This document shows, piece by piece, positions 25,892-34,250 of a stretch of DNA of 64,000 nucleotides (within the stretch, counting starts at the first letter, position 1; each line of letters begins with the position of its first letter). The notes beneath the pieces were generated by a model. The model searched no databases. It was not told the DNA's origin and saw nothing but the letters and a program-made list of their open reading frames with translations. A program made the translations under genes and the position numbers. The stretch is from assembly GCF_900103585.1 (NCBI RefSeq), contig NZ_FNHV01000001.1, positions 203,326 to 267,325 on the forward strand, read 5' to 3'. Origin of the DNA: Streptomyces sp. cf386. Its GTDB lineage: Bacteria > Actinomycetota > Actinomycetes > Streptomycetales > Streptomycetaceae.

Positions 25892-26374
25892 CTAAAGCCC
25901 CCGGTACATGATGTGCAGCCCCACCCGCCCATGACGGGGATGTTCGTACGCGTCCGGGACCGTGCCGAGGATCGTGAAGCCGAGAGAGGTCCACAGCCGC
26001 ACGGCCGGGTTGGTCTCGACGACCGCGTTGAAGATCATGCCGCGGTAGCCGTCGGCCTTGGCCGCGGCCAGCAGGTGCTCGGCGAGGGCGCGGCCGAAGC
26101 CACGGCCGCCGCGGTCGGGGTCCACCATGAAGCCGGCGTTGGCGATACGGGCGGCGGGGCCGCCGTAGTTGGGGGTGACGTAGGCGGAGGCGACGACCGT
26201 TCCGGCCTCGTCCTCGACGACGAAGACACGCTTGGCCGGGTTCATCCACAGGGCCCGGGCGGCTTCCTCGGAGGTGTCCGGATCCCATGCGTAGGTCTCG
26301 CCGGCGGCGACGATCCGGTGCCAGAAAGGCCAAATCCGCGGCCAGTCGTCGGCCGCGGCTTCTCTGATCAGCAT
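25892..26374 (-). CDS. GNAT-family N-acetyltransferase
   Basis: 160 residues. Transfers acetyl from acetyl-CoA to an amine. It starts MLIREAAADDWPRIWPFW, and the acetyl-CoA loop is DRGGRGFGRALAEHLL (about residues 86-101), followed by FNAVVETNPAVRLWTSLGF, the classic GNAT C-terminal motif of the phosphinothricin acetyltransferase-like group. ATG 26374 gives the expected length; longer readings of the frame have no ribosome site. It is separated from the TetR gene by the palindrome region and is not obviously under its control. Substrate unknown. Confidence 0.85.
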   Translation of the reverse strand: MLIREAAADDWPRIWPFWHRIVAAGETYAWDPDTSEEAARALWMNPAKRVFVVEDEAGTVVASAYVTPNYGGPAARIANAGFMVDPDRGGRGFGRALAEHLLAAAKADGYRGMIFNAVVETNPAVRLWTSLGFTILGTVPDAYEHPRHGRVGLHIMYRGL

Positions 26375-26429
26375 GGGCGTGAGTCTCGCACGCCCATGCG
26401 GTCGGCGATCGCGAAGGGTTTCTGCCCCG

Positions 26430-26603
26430 TCAGTCGACGCTGGGCAGGATGTGGGGCTCGGCGAGGTCGTCCTCGTAACCGGCCAGGCGGATGGGGGCGG
26501 ACCTGGCCCACACATCGAGACTGCCGATCTCCTTGGACCGGCGGCCCGAGCGCTCCGTGCGTTCCTTGGGGCGCTGTTCGCGATTCGTCTGCTCAGGTGT
26601 CAC
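26430..26603 (-). CDS. Small 57-aa protein of unknown function
   Basis: A short frame from GTG 26603 to TGA 26430 with a strong ribosome site, AGAAGGAG, six bases before the start. The N-terminal half is highly charged (TPEQTNREQRPKERTERSG RRSKE split here for readability) and the C-terminal half is distinctive: SLDVWARSAPIRLAGY followed by an acidic stretch ending PHILPSVD. No membrane segment, no signal, no Cys. The codon third positions are GC-rich as in real genes. It stands alone, 55 bp from the GNAT gene on the same strand, with 470 bp of free DNA upstream. I do not recognise a named family; a small regulator or peptide precursor are both possible. Confidence 0.7.
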   Translation of the reverse strand: MTPEQTNREQRPKERTERSGRRSKEIGSLDVWARSAPIRLAGYEDDLAEPHILPSVD

Positions 26604-26616
26604 CGCGCACTCCTTC

Positions 26617-27076
26617 TGTGTCGGATCACCCTCGGGGCGGGCCGGGCCAGTCTGCGGTCCGGTACCTGACGCCCGCTCGGGTCTTACTCAAAGTCGGCTT
26701 GGACGCGGTGGCGCCGGTAACTGGTGTGCAAGCAGGCCGTTCTGCACCGGCTTGTCCCGGGACGGACCATGGGTGTGGGTTGGGACCCGGTAGTGATGTC
26801 CGTCCGCTACAGATTAACCAAATGAGCGGGCGCCCGCTCGATGGGGCTGCAAACAAGCTGTAACTATCCGGAGTCAAGCAGCATTCGGCCATCCCGTTAT
26901 TCACGTGTTTGTTACGGAATGCTCCGTTTATAAGTCACTCGTTCGGCTCAACATCATTTTCCGGCCCGCCTCAGGACCCCGTCACGCCGCGCAGTTCAAG
27001 TCCCGTTGGCCGATTCGCAAGGCGGCCATGATCTGCTGACGGACGGCAACGGCTTGTCCGGCGGGAGGACTGACGC
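26617..27076. other. Intergenic region of about 460 bp between divergent small gene and HD-domain gene
   Basis: No coding frame with a start site was found. The AT-richer part (26800-26960) probably holds promoters for both sides. On the plus strand TTGTTA (from 26911) and TAAGTC are 16 bp apart and enclose the partial dyad CGGAATGCTCCG, which would give the HD gene a leader of about 130 bases. No riboswitch was recognised. Confidence 0.4.
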
Positions 27077-27466
27077 ATGGAGCTGCGCAGTGTCGAAGAG
27101 CTGATGGATCTGATGTACGCCTGCCCCCACCAGCGCGCGCTGCGGACCGCCGCGCTGCTGCGCCGCAGCCGCCCCGCCGACAAGGAGCTCCAAGTGGCGG
27201 GGCTGGTGCACGACATCGGGGAGCTGCTGGGCCCCGGCGACGAGGTCCGCCGCAGCGAGAGCGCGGCCGAAGCCGTACGACCGCTGCTGGGCGAGCGCGT
27301 CTGCCGCCTCGTACGCGGCCACGGCACCGACGAGGACGCGCTCCGGCTCAGCCTGGCGGACGAGGAGAGCCGGGCCACCCGGTTCGACGCCGGCGTCCTG
27401 GAGGACTGGCGCACGGTCCTGGAGCTGGTGGCGGCCCGGCACTCGCGTCTTGGGGCTGTCGACTGA
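27077..27466 (+). CDS. HD-domain (MIOX/PhnZ-like) protein
   Basis: 129 residues. The His-Asp pair of a di-metal HD fold is visible in QVAGLVHDIGELLGPGDE (about residues 42-59), preceded by the helix PHQRALRTAALLRR with a candidate His ligand and followed by RGHGTDED. The layout resembles the short myo-inositol-oxygenase/PhnZ-like group, but the protein is shorter than those enzymes (about 190 aa), so the active site may be incomplete. GGGAGGACTGACGC precedes ATG 27077. It is followed after 25 bp by an SDR gene on the same strand, so they are probably one transcription unit. Substrate unknown. Confidence 0.7.
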   Translation: MELRSVEELMDLMYACPHQRALRTAALLRRSRPADKELQVAGLVHDIGELLGPGDEVRRSESAAEAVRPLLGERVCRLVRGHGTDEDALRLSLADEESRATRFDAGVLEDWRTVLELVAARHSRLGAVD

Positions 27467-27491
27467 CGGTCCGTCATGAGACGGTACGGCG

Positions 27492-28298
27492 ATGAGGCCG
27501 TCGTACGGACTCCAGGGCAGGGCCGCCGTCGTCACCGGCGCCACGCGCGGCATCGGCCACGCCGTCGCCCGGCAACTGGCCGCCGCCGGGGCGCTGGTGT
27601 GCGTGACAGCGCGGGACGCCGACGAGGTGCGGCGGACGGCGGCCGAGCTGGGCGGTGTGGGGGCTGCGGGGAGCGTGGCCGACCCGGACCATCTGCGGGC
27701 GGTCGTGGACCTGACCCTGCGCGAGTTCGGCCGGATCGACGTCGTGGTCAACAATGCCGCGACGAACCTGCCGTACGGCCCCCTCATGGACGTAGATCCA
27801 TTGGCGTGGCGCGAGGCCTTCACCGTGAACGTCGAGGCACCCCTGCGGCTCGTGCAGTGCGCCTGGCAGGCCTGGATGCGCGAACACGGCGGAGCGGTGA
27901 TCAATGTCTGCACGGAGGGCGCCGGTCACGTCGGCCCCAACATCGGCGCCTACGGCACCAGCAAGGCGGCACTCCTTCACCTGACCCAGCAACTCGCGGG
28001 CGAACTGGCCCCGAAGGTGCGGGTCAACTCGGTGTCCCCGGGGCTGGTCCGCACGGAAATGGCACGGTTCGTGTGGGAGCCGGGCGAGCAGGAGGTAGCC
28101 GCCGGGCTGCCGCTCGGGCGGATCGGGGAACCGGAGGACGTGGCGCGGGCGGTGGTGTGGCTGGCGTCGGACGCGGCGGAGTGGGTGACGGGGGCGGATC
28201 TGCTGGTCGACGGGGGGACAAGGGTGCGGGCGGCACGGACGGCAACGGCGTACGCGATACACGACCACCTACGAACGCCCGGCGCTGGGCCCACCTGA
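27492..28298 (+). CDS. Short-chain dehydrogenase/reductase
   Basis: 268 residues. NAD(P)-dependent oxidoreductase: the cofactor loop is VVTGATRGIGHAVA (about 13-26), the NNA motif is VVVNNAATN (about 88-96) and the active site is Tyr and Lys in GAYGTSKAALLHL (about 155-167). The Ser of the triad would be in INVCTEGAG, where Thr takes its place. A C-terminal LASDAAEWVTGADLLVDGG completes the classical fold. It follows the HD-domain gene, suggesting a two-step oxidation such as polyol or phosphonate use, but this is a guess. A GC-rich hairpin typical of Streptomyces gene ends begins 2 bp after its stop. Confidence 0.88.
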   Translation: MRPSYGLQGRAAVVTGATRGIGHAVARQLAAAGALVCVTARDADEVRRTAAELGGVGAAGSVADPDHLRAVVDLTLREFGRIDVVVNNAATNLPYGPLMDVDPLAWREAFTVNVEAPLRLVQCAWQAWMREHGGAVINVCTEGAGHVGPNIGAYGTSKAALLHLTQQLAGELAPKVRVNSVSPGLVRTEMARFVWEPGEQEVAAGLPLGRIGEPEDVARAVVWLASDAAEWVTGADLLVDGGTRVRAARTATAYAIHDHLRTPGAGPT

Positions 28299-28299
28299 A

Positions 28300-28328
28300 G
28301 GGGCGCGGGGAACTGCGCGACCAGCCCC
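28300..28328 (+). terminator. GGGGCGCGGGGAACTGCGCG-type hairpin at SDR gene end
   Basis: The element begins GGGGCGCGGGGAACTGCGCG and closes with CCCC at 28325-28328. GGGG/CCCC and CGCG/CGCG pairings make a hairpin immediately after the SDR stop. I recall close relatives of this element as very common between Streptomyces genes, where it behaves as a terminator-like repeat; that is recollection, not a search. Confidence 0.6.
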
Positions 28329-28377
28329 CTACAACCCGCAGCCTCCCACCGCCGCAATCACCCACCCCAGTAGCGAC

Positions 28378-29922
28378 CTACCACTTACCCGGCGCGTAAT
28401 CCTTCAAGAAGACCCCGTACAGATCCTCGCCCGCCTCGCCCCGCACGACCGGGTCGTACACCCGAGCCGCCCCGTCCACCAGATCCAACGGCGCATGGAA
28501 CCCCTCCTCCGCAAGCCGCAGCTTGTCGTAGTGGGGCCGTTCGTCCGTGATCCAGCCGGTGTCGACGGACGTCATGAGGATGCCGTCGCTCTGGAACATC
28601 TCCTGCGCGCTGGTCCGCGTGACCATGTTCATCGCGGCCTTGGCGGCATTCGTGTTCGGATGCCCCGCACCCTTGTAGCCGCGTCCGAAGACGCCCTCCA
28701 TCGCCGAGACGTTGACGACGTACGCCCGCCCGCTCGCCGCCTTCTTCGCGGCCTCGGCCATGGCCGGCCGCAACTTGCTGATCAGGATGAACGGCGCCGT
28801 GTAGTTGCACAGCTGGGTCTCGAGGAGCTCCACCGGGGAGATCTGCTCGATGGTCTGCACCCAGGTGTTGGTGTCGACGACGTCGGGGACGAGGCCGCCC
28901 GCGTCGATGGCGGTGCCGTCGAGGTGCCGGGCGACGCTGGCGTTCCCGGCGACCAGGGCGAGGTCGGCGACCTGCTGGGCGTCGAGGCCGGAGATCCCGA
29001 CGGGCAGCGCGGCCAGGCCGTCGACGGCGCCGGAGCCGAAGGCGCCGATGACGTGGTGGGCGGGCAGCTCACCGGCGGGCAGCGGCGCGCTCTCGCCCTC
29101 GACCAGGGCGGCGTAGGCGGCGGGCAGCCGGCGTACGGTCTGCGTCGCGTTGTTGATCAGGACGTCCAGCGGACCCGCCTCGGCGATCTGGTCGGCGAGG
29201 GCCACGGCCTGCGCCGGGTCGCGCAGGTCGATGCCGACGACCTCCAGGCGGTGCAGCCAGTCCGCCGAGTCGTCCATGGCCTTGAAGCGGCGGATGGCGT
29301 CCTTGGGGAAGCGCGTGGTGATCGTGGTGTGGGCGCCGTCGCGCAGCAGCCTGAGCGCGATGTACATGCCGATCTTGGCGCGGCCGCCGGTGAGCAGGGC
29401 GCGCTTGCCGGTGAGGTCGGCGCGGACGTCGCGCTTGTCCCGGTTCAGGGCGGCGCAGTCCGGACAGAGCTGGTGGTAGAAGTAGTCGACTTCCACGTAC
29501 CGGGTCTTGCAGGTGTAGCAGGAGCGGGGGCGCTGGAGTATCCCCGCGATCTTGCCCGCCTCGGTGACGGACGACGGCAGGATGCCCTCGGTCTCGTCGT
29601 CGATGCGCTGGGCGGAGCCGGTCGCCGTGGCCTCCGTGACCGCCTTGTCGTGGGCGGTTTTGGCGGCCCGGCGCTCCTGTCGGCGGCGCTGCTTGACCGT
29701 GCGGTAGATGCCCGCGGTGGCCCGGCGTACGGCGATCGCGTCGGGGTGGTCGACCTCCAGCTTGTCGAGCTCATCGAGCACGCTGAGGCAGACGGCGAGC
29801 CGTTCCGGGTCGATGCCGGGGCCGTGGACGACTTCATCACCGGGCTCGTACGCGACCTCGTCCGTGGTCGCCGGGCCGTCCTCTGTCACCGTCATCGCGC
29901 TGCCGTTTCCCTGATCACCCAC
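28378..29922 (-). CDS. SDR-fold protein with N-terminal zinc ribbon; catalytic Tyr not conserved
   Basis: 514 residues. N-terminal helical, charged region (1-110), then a zinc ribbon CYTCKTRYVEVDYFYHQLCPDC (about 135-156, two CxxC pairs), then an SDR Rossmann domain with LLTGGRAKIGMYIAL (about 177-191) and VLINNATQTVRR. At the place of YxxxK the sequence is TNAAK in AGHPNTNAAKAAM, so the proton-donating Tyr is missing, while Lys is kept. It may thus bind NAD(P) without normal dehydrogenase activity. It stands between two convergent/divergent neighbours without an operon. The long GTG/ATG start region leaves the first ten residues uncertain. Confidence 0.78.
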   Translation of the reverse strand: MGDQGNGSAMTVTEDGPATTDEVAYEPGDEVVHGPGIDPERLAVCLSVLDELDKLEVDHPDAIAVRRATAGIYRTVKQRRRQERRAAKTAHDKAVTEATATGSAQRIDDETEGILPSSVTEAGKIAGILQRPRSCYTCKTRYVEVDYFYHQLCPDCAALNRDKRDVRADLTGKRALLTGGRAKIGMYIALRLLRDGAHTTITTRFPKDAIRRFKAMDDSADWLHRLEVVGIDLRDPAQAVALADQIAEAGPLDVLINNATQTVRRLPAAYAALVEGESAPLPAGELPAHHVIGAFGSGAVDGLAALPVGISGLDAQQVADLALVAGNASVARHLDGTAIDAGGLVPDVVDTNTWVQTIEQISPVELLETQLCNYTAPFILISKLRPAMAEAAKKAASGRAYVVNVSAMEGVFGRGYKGAGHPNTNAAKAAMNMVTRTSAQEMFQSDGILMTSVDTGWITDERPHYDKLRLAEEGFHAPLDLVDGAARVYDPVVRGEAGEDLYGVFLKDYAPGKW

Positions 29923-30018
29923 GCGGCGCTCCGACCGCGCCTGCTTTCGAACGCGGAATTCTACGGAGCGCCGGGCCGCTCCTCCAAAATCCGGCGAAGG
30001 AGACAGCGGAAGTGGGGC

Positions 30019-31356
30019 TCAGGGAGCGCAGGCGGTGATCAGTGACTCCACCTCCTCGGACACGGCCTTGGCGAGCACGTCCAGGTCCGGTACGGCCTTG
30101 GCATCGGCGACGAGCCCGTAGTGGACGCGTCCGCGGTACGTCGAGATCGCGATCGCGAGCGACTGGCCACGGGCCAGCGGGGCGAACGGGAAGACCTCGG
30201 TGACCTGGTGGCCGCCGAGCTTCAGGGCGATGCCGGGCAGCGGCACGCTGGTGACCAGGATGTCGAACCAGAGCCGGGCGGCGCCTCCGACCAGCGGTCC
30301 GCCGAGCCGGTGGCCGAGGGCGGGGACGTGATCGGCGAGCAGGGCGACGGCGCCCGCGCCCCGGTTGGGGCCGGCGTCCTTGTTGCGGTCCATGGCGGTA
30401 CGGACCGTGGCGAGGCGGCGCAGCGGGTCGGGGTCGTCGACAGGGAGCCGTATCAAGTAGCCGGAGAGCCGGTTGCCCTGAGGGTGCGCGGTGCGCGGGC
30501 GGCGCTTGGAGACGGGGATCAGAGCGCGCGGCGCGACGCCTTCACTGCTGTCGCCGCGTTCGTCGAGCCAGCGGCGCAGGGCGCCCGCGACGACCGCGAT
30601 GAGGACGTCGTTGACGGTGCCGCCGACGGCCTTGCGGATCACGTGCACGTCGTCGATGTCGACGACGACCCCGGCGGTACGGCGGGTGCCGCTCGGCTCG
30701 GCGGTCAGCGCGGACGACGACTGCATCCCCAGGGTCGACACGGCGACGGAGGCACCGATGTCCAGGGCCCGCCCCACGTCGGACAGGGCGCCACGCACCA
30801 GCCCCGGCAGCCTGCGCACATCCGGAAGGCGGCTGCGTCGGGGCTCCTCGGGGCGGGGCCCCCGGGCGGGCAGGTCCATGGGGTCGAGGACGGCGGCGGC
30901 GAGCGTCAGCGCCCGCAGTCCGTCGGCCAGGGCGTGGTGGAACTTGAACAGCACGGCGAACGACACACCGTCTTCGCCGGGCAGCACATGCGCCTCCCAC
31001 GGCGGCCGGCCGCGCTCCAGCGGGCGCTCCATGAGCCGGCCCGCCACCGTGTGGAAGTCGGCGGTCGGGGCGTGCAGCCGGACGTGGTCGAGCGGGTCGA
31101 AGTCCGGAGCGGGCTCGCGGGTGGCGCCGCCGAAGGAAAACGGCTGGAGGAGGCCCTGCGGCTGCCATGCGTCGCGGATCCGCATCCGCAGCCCCGGAAC
31201 GGCTGCGGCGCGCGAGGCGAGCAGGTCGGCCGCGTGGGCGCCCGCGGTGGGCGAGTGCGCCGTGAACACGCCGAGCGCGCCCAGGTGCATGGGGTGTTCG
31301 GCGGACTCGATGTTCCAGAACGCCAGGTCGAGAGGTGCGAGCAGGTCAGACGTCAA
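30019..31356 (-). CDS. Wax ester synthase/diacylglycerol acyltransferase (WS/DGAT)
   Basis: 445 residues. Esterifies acyl-CoA to diacylglycerol or fatty alcohol to make storage lipid at the inner face of the membrane. The active-site motif HHxxxDG is KFHHALADGLRAL (about residues 132-144); the N-terminus LAPLDLAFWNIESAEHPMHLG and the later GGTVNDVLIAVVAGALRRWL are family signatures. The start is TTG 31356, shown by where family homology begins, with GAGG before it. An inverted repeat AATCGC...GCGATT lies upstream at 31395-31412. Single-gene unit between the zinc-ribbon SDR and a glycosidase. Confidence 0.9.
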   Translation of the reverse strand: MTSDLLAPLDLAFWNIESAEHPMHLGALGVFTAHSPTAGAHAADLLASRAAAVPGLRMRIRDAWQPQGLLQPFSFGGATREPAPDFDPLDHVRLHAPTADFHTVAGRLMERPLERGRPPWEAHVLPGEDGVSFAVLFKFHHALADGLRALTLAAAVLDPMDLPARGPRPEEPRRSRLPDVRRLPGLVRGALSDVGRALDIGASVAVSTLGMQSSSALTAEPSGTRRTAGVVVDIDDVHVIRKAVGGTVNDVLIAVVAGALRRWLDERGDSSEGVAPRALIPVSKRRPRTAHPQGNRLSGYLIRLPVDDPDPLRRLATVRTAMDRNKDAGPNRGAGAVALLADHVPALGHRLGGPLVGGAARLWFDILVTSVPLPGIALKLGGHQVTEVFPFAPLARGQSLAIAISTYRGRVHYGLVADAKAVPDLDVLAKAVSEEVESLITACAP

Positions 31357-31456
31357 TGGCTTGCCTCGCGTCGGCGACGGGTGGATCAGTAGTCAATCGC
31401 CCCTGAGCGATTACGGTCAAGTACGATCAAGCTACGCACAGTTAACAGCAGATTAA

Positions 31457-31484
31457 GTCCCGCCCCTTGCGAAAGGGGCGGGAC
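31457..31484 (-). terminator. Strong hairpin terminator
   Basis: A perfect 12-bp stem, GTCCCGCCCCTT paired with AAGGGGCGGGAC, closes over the loop GCGA. It lies 17 bp beyond the stop of the minus-strand GH2 gene and upstream of the WS/DGAT promoter, isolating the two. Confidence 0.85.
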
Positions 31485-31501
31485 TCATGGTGCATATGAG
31501 G

Positions 31502-34126
31502 TCACTTCAACACAGGTTGCGGCGCCGGGCATCCCGCAGGAGTCACCCGGGAGGCGTCACGGATCAGCGCCTCGTGCGCGGCCTTGAGCCGTGCCGTGTC
31601 CGGTTTCAGTACGGCCCGGTCGTAGGTCAGGAAGCCGTTCAGCTCCCCCTCGACATCCGAGATCTGGGTGTACACGGCGCCGTTACTGCCCCGGCAGACC
31701 AGGGCACGCACCTCGTCGAGCCTGGTGAGGTAGTCGTCGGTGTAGGCGGCCGGGTCGACGTCGACATACGACATCTGCACCGACCAGGCGTGCCCGGGCA
31801 CCGCCAGACCGAGGCCGCCGTACTCGCCGCTGACCAGTGCCCGTTCGCCGTCGGGGCGCGGTGGCAGGGCCGGGCTCGGATAGCCGTGCTCGTCCATGAT
31901 GTCGCCGGTGCCGCCGTCGGCCCCGAGGTTAAGACCTGACTGGTTGTTGACCAGCCGGGTCGGGTCCCAGGCCTTCGCCTGCTCGGCGACCCGGCCGACG
32001 TCGTACTGACCCCAGCCCTCGTTGAAGGTGACCCACATGACCACCGACGGGCTGCTGTTGTGCTCGTCGATCATCTGCTTCATCTCGCGCTCGTACTGGG
32101 CGCGGGCCTCGGCGCCCGGGTTCACCCCCGCGGTCATCGCGGGCATGTCCTGCCACACCAGCAGGCCCAGCCGGTCGGCCCAGTAGAACCAGCGGTCCGG
32201 CTCGACCTTGATGTGCTTGCGCACGGAATTGAAGCCCAGCTGCTTGTGGACCTTCAGGTCGTACGCGAGGGCTTCGTCGGTCGGCGCGGTGTGCAGGCCG
32301 TCGGGCCAGAAGCCCTGGTCGAGGGTGGCCATCATGAAGATCGGCTCGCCGTTGAGGACGGTGCGCGGCACACCGTTCAGCTTCTCGACGGCGATGGAGC
32401 GCATACCGAAGTAGCTGCCGACCCGGTCGGCGCCGACGGTCACCTTCAGGTCGTACAGGAACGGGTCGTCGGGCGACCACAGGTGCGGATCGTCGATGGT
32501 CAGGGTCAGCGGCCGGCCGGTGCGGCCGCTCGCGGTGGCGACCTTGCGCCGTCCGTCGTACGCCGTCGCCGTGACGGGTACGCCGTCGCGCACACCCTGC
32601 GGCTCGACGGTCAGGGTGCCCGCGTCGACGTCCGGGGTGAGCCCCAGCCCGTCCACGTGATCGGGGGCCACCGGCTCCATCCACACCGTCTGCCAGATGC
32701 CGGAGGACGGGGTGTACCAGATGCCGCTCGGGTCCAGGCGCTGCTTGCCGAGCGGCGGGTTCTCGCCGTTCGCCGTGTCGGTCGGGTCGTACACGCCGAC
32801 GATCAGCTCCTGGGTGCGGCCGGGCTTCAGCGCGTCGGTGATGTCGGCGCTGAACTTGTCGTAGCCGCCTGTGTGCTCGGTGACCTTGGTGCCGTTGACA
32901 TACACCTCGGACCGCCAGTCGACGGCGCCGAAGTTGAGCTTCAGGCGCTTGCCGGAGCCGATGCGCCAGTCCGCCGGGACCGTGAAGGTGCGGCGGTACC
33001 ACATGCGGTCCTCGTGCCGCTCCAGGCCGGAGAGCTGGGACTCGACCGGGTACGGGACGAGGATCCGCTCGGCGAGGTTCCTGCCGACCGGGGGCCGCTC
33101 CCCCGCCTCGGCCGCCGCGAACTGCCAGCGGCCGTTGAGGTTGCGCCAGGCCTCCCGGGTAAGCTGCGGGCGCGGGTACTCGGGGTGGGCGTTGTCCGGG
33201 CCCACCTCGTCGGCCCACTTCGTGCGCAGCTGGTGCGTCGACCGGTTGGGGCCGCTGCTCCAGAAGGCTTTGACAACGTTGCCTTCGGCGTCGGCGAGGC
33301 CGCCCGCACCGTCGTAGCGGACATCGGCCGTGCCCCGTGCCGTGCCCGTCTTGTTGCCGACCACGGGCTCCTTCAGCGCGACCAGGAGGGCCTTGGAGTC
33401 GGCCGGGTCCACCTTGGCGGTCCCGAGCGGCCAGGCCGCTCCGCCGATGGCCGCGTCCAGGTGGTCGGTGACGTCGGCCGGGGGTGCGGCGACGTTCCGG
33501 GCGAAGTCGAGCTTGAGCGTACGGCCGTCGCCGAGGACCGTGGCCGCGATCGCCCCGTCGTAGTCGAAGCCGTCGGGGAGGCGGAACGCGGACTGCGGGA
33601 CGGGCTCCTTGCCGCCGCCTGGCTCGGTCCAGCGGAGGTGGAGGTTGGAGCCGCCGTAGTGCTCGAAGTACTCGACCTTGATGTCGTAGGCGGTGCCGGC
33701 GGCCAACTCGACGGGGGCGGCGGTCTGTTCGCGGTCCCAGTCGTCGACCCAGTGGTCGATGGCGAGCCTTCCGTCGATCCAGAGGCGGAAGCCGTTGTCT
33801 CCGGTGATCGAGAAGGTGTGCGGGCCGGTCTTCTCCGGAACGATCTTTCCGGTCCAGCGGACGCTGACGTCGTCCGACCGGCCGGCGGCGAAGGCCAGAC
33901 GCGGCTCCAGGTTGTCGAAGTCGAGGTCGGGGTCGAAGGCGGTCGCCTTCAGCTCGTGGAAGTCGAAGGCGCCGGGGGCGGACTGGGTGTAGTACTCGCC
34001 CTTCAGTCCCTGGATCTCCACGGGGTCCTCCCCTGCGGCGGGGGCGGGCGTCGCGCTGAGCCCCGCGACGCCGAGGGCCCCGGCGAGCAGTAACACGAGT
34101 CGGTTTCTGAGGCGTTGTATGCGCAC
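31502..34126 (-). CDS. Exported GH2 glycosidase with N-terminal PA14 domain
   Basis: 874 residues. Signal MRIQRLRNRLVLLLAGALGVAGL with cleavage near PAPAA31. A PA14 module (about 40-172: FSITGDNGFRLWIDG, LHLRWTEPGG) probably binds glycan. A GH2 jelly-roll (about 325-480, [21 protein letters not shown]), an immunoglobulin-like domain and a barrel follow. Acid/base Glu703 is in MWVTFNEGWGQYD and nucleophile Glu768 in LVSGEYGG. It could be a beta-galactosidase, beta-glucuronidase or mannosidase; the sequence does not settle which. A 20-bp LacI-type palindrome is just upstream, so it is probably sugar-induced. A terminator follows. Confidence 0.87.
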   Translation of the reverse strand: MRIQRLRNRLVLLLAGALGVAGLSATPAPAAGEDPVEIQGLKGEYYTQSAPGAFDFHELKATAFDPDLDFDNLEPRLAFAAGRSDDVSVRWTGKIVPEKTGPHTFSITGDNGFRLWIDGRLAIDHWVDDWDREQTAAPVELAAGTAYDIKVEYFEHYGGSNLHLRWTEPGGGKEPVPQSAFRLPDGFDYDGAIAATVLGDGRTLKLDFARNVAAPPADVTDHLDAAIGGAAWPLGTAKVDPADSKALLVALKEPVVGNKTGTARGTADVRYDGAGGLADAEGNVVKAFWSSGPNRSTHQLRTKWADEVGPDNAHPEYPRPQLTREAWRNLNGRWQFAAAEAGERPPVGRNLAERILVPYPVESQLSGLERHEDRMWYRRTFTVPADWRIGSGKRLKLNFGAVDWRSEVYVNGTKVTEHTGGYDKFSADITDALKPGRTQELIVGVYDPTDTANGENPPLGKQRLDPSGIWYTPSSGIWQTVWMEPVAPDHVDGLGLTPDVDAGTLTVEPQGVRDGVPVTATAYDGRRKVATASGRTGRPLTLTIDDPHLWSPDDPFLYDLKVTVGADRVGSYFGMRSIAVEKLNGVPRTVLNGEPIFMMATLDQGFWPDGLHTAPTDEALAYDLKVHKQLGFNSVRKHIKVEPDRWFYWADRLGLLVWQDMPAMTAGVNPGAEARAQYEREMKQMIDEHNSSPSVVMWVTFNEGWGQYDVGRVAEQAKAWDPTRLVNNQSGLNLGADGGTGDIMDEHGYPSPALPPRPDGERALVSGEYGGLGLAVPGHAWSVQMSYVDVDPAAYTDDYLTRLDEVRALVCRGSNGAVYTQISDVEGELNGFLTYDRAVLKPDTARLKAAHEALIRDASRVTPAGCPAPQPVLK

Positions 34127-34133
34127 AGAGCCT

Positions 34134-34153
34134 CCATAACAACGTTGTCATGG
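34134..34153. promoter_or_regulatory. LacI-type operator CCATAACAACGTTGTCATGG
   Basis: A 20-bp inverted repeat with one mismatched pair and the central CG of LacI/CcpA-like operators, starting 8 bp upstream of the PA14-GH2 gene. No LacI gene lies beside it and it differs from the array at 16323-16400. Confidence 0.65.
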
Positions 34154-34250
34154 ACAGTAGTTGGCATAACAGCACGGATTCCAACACCCGTCCAGGTGCA
34201 TGACAAGAGTGCCCACCCCCCGACGGGCAGAAGTCAGGCCGGGCGAGACG

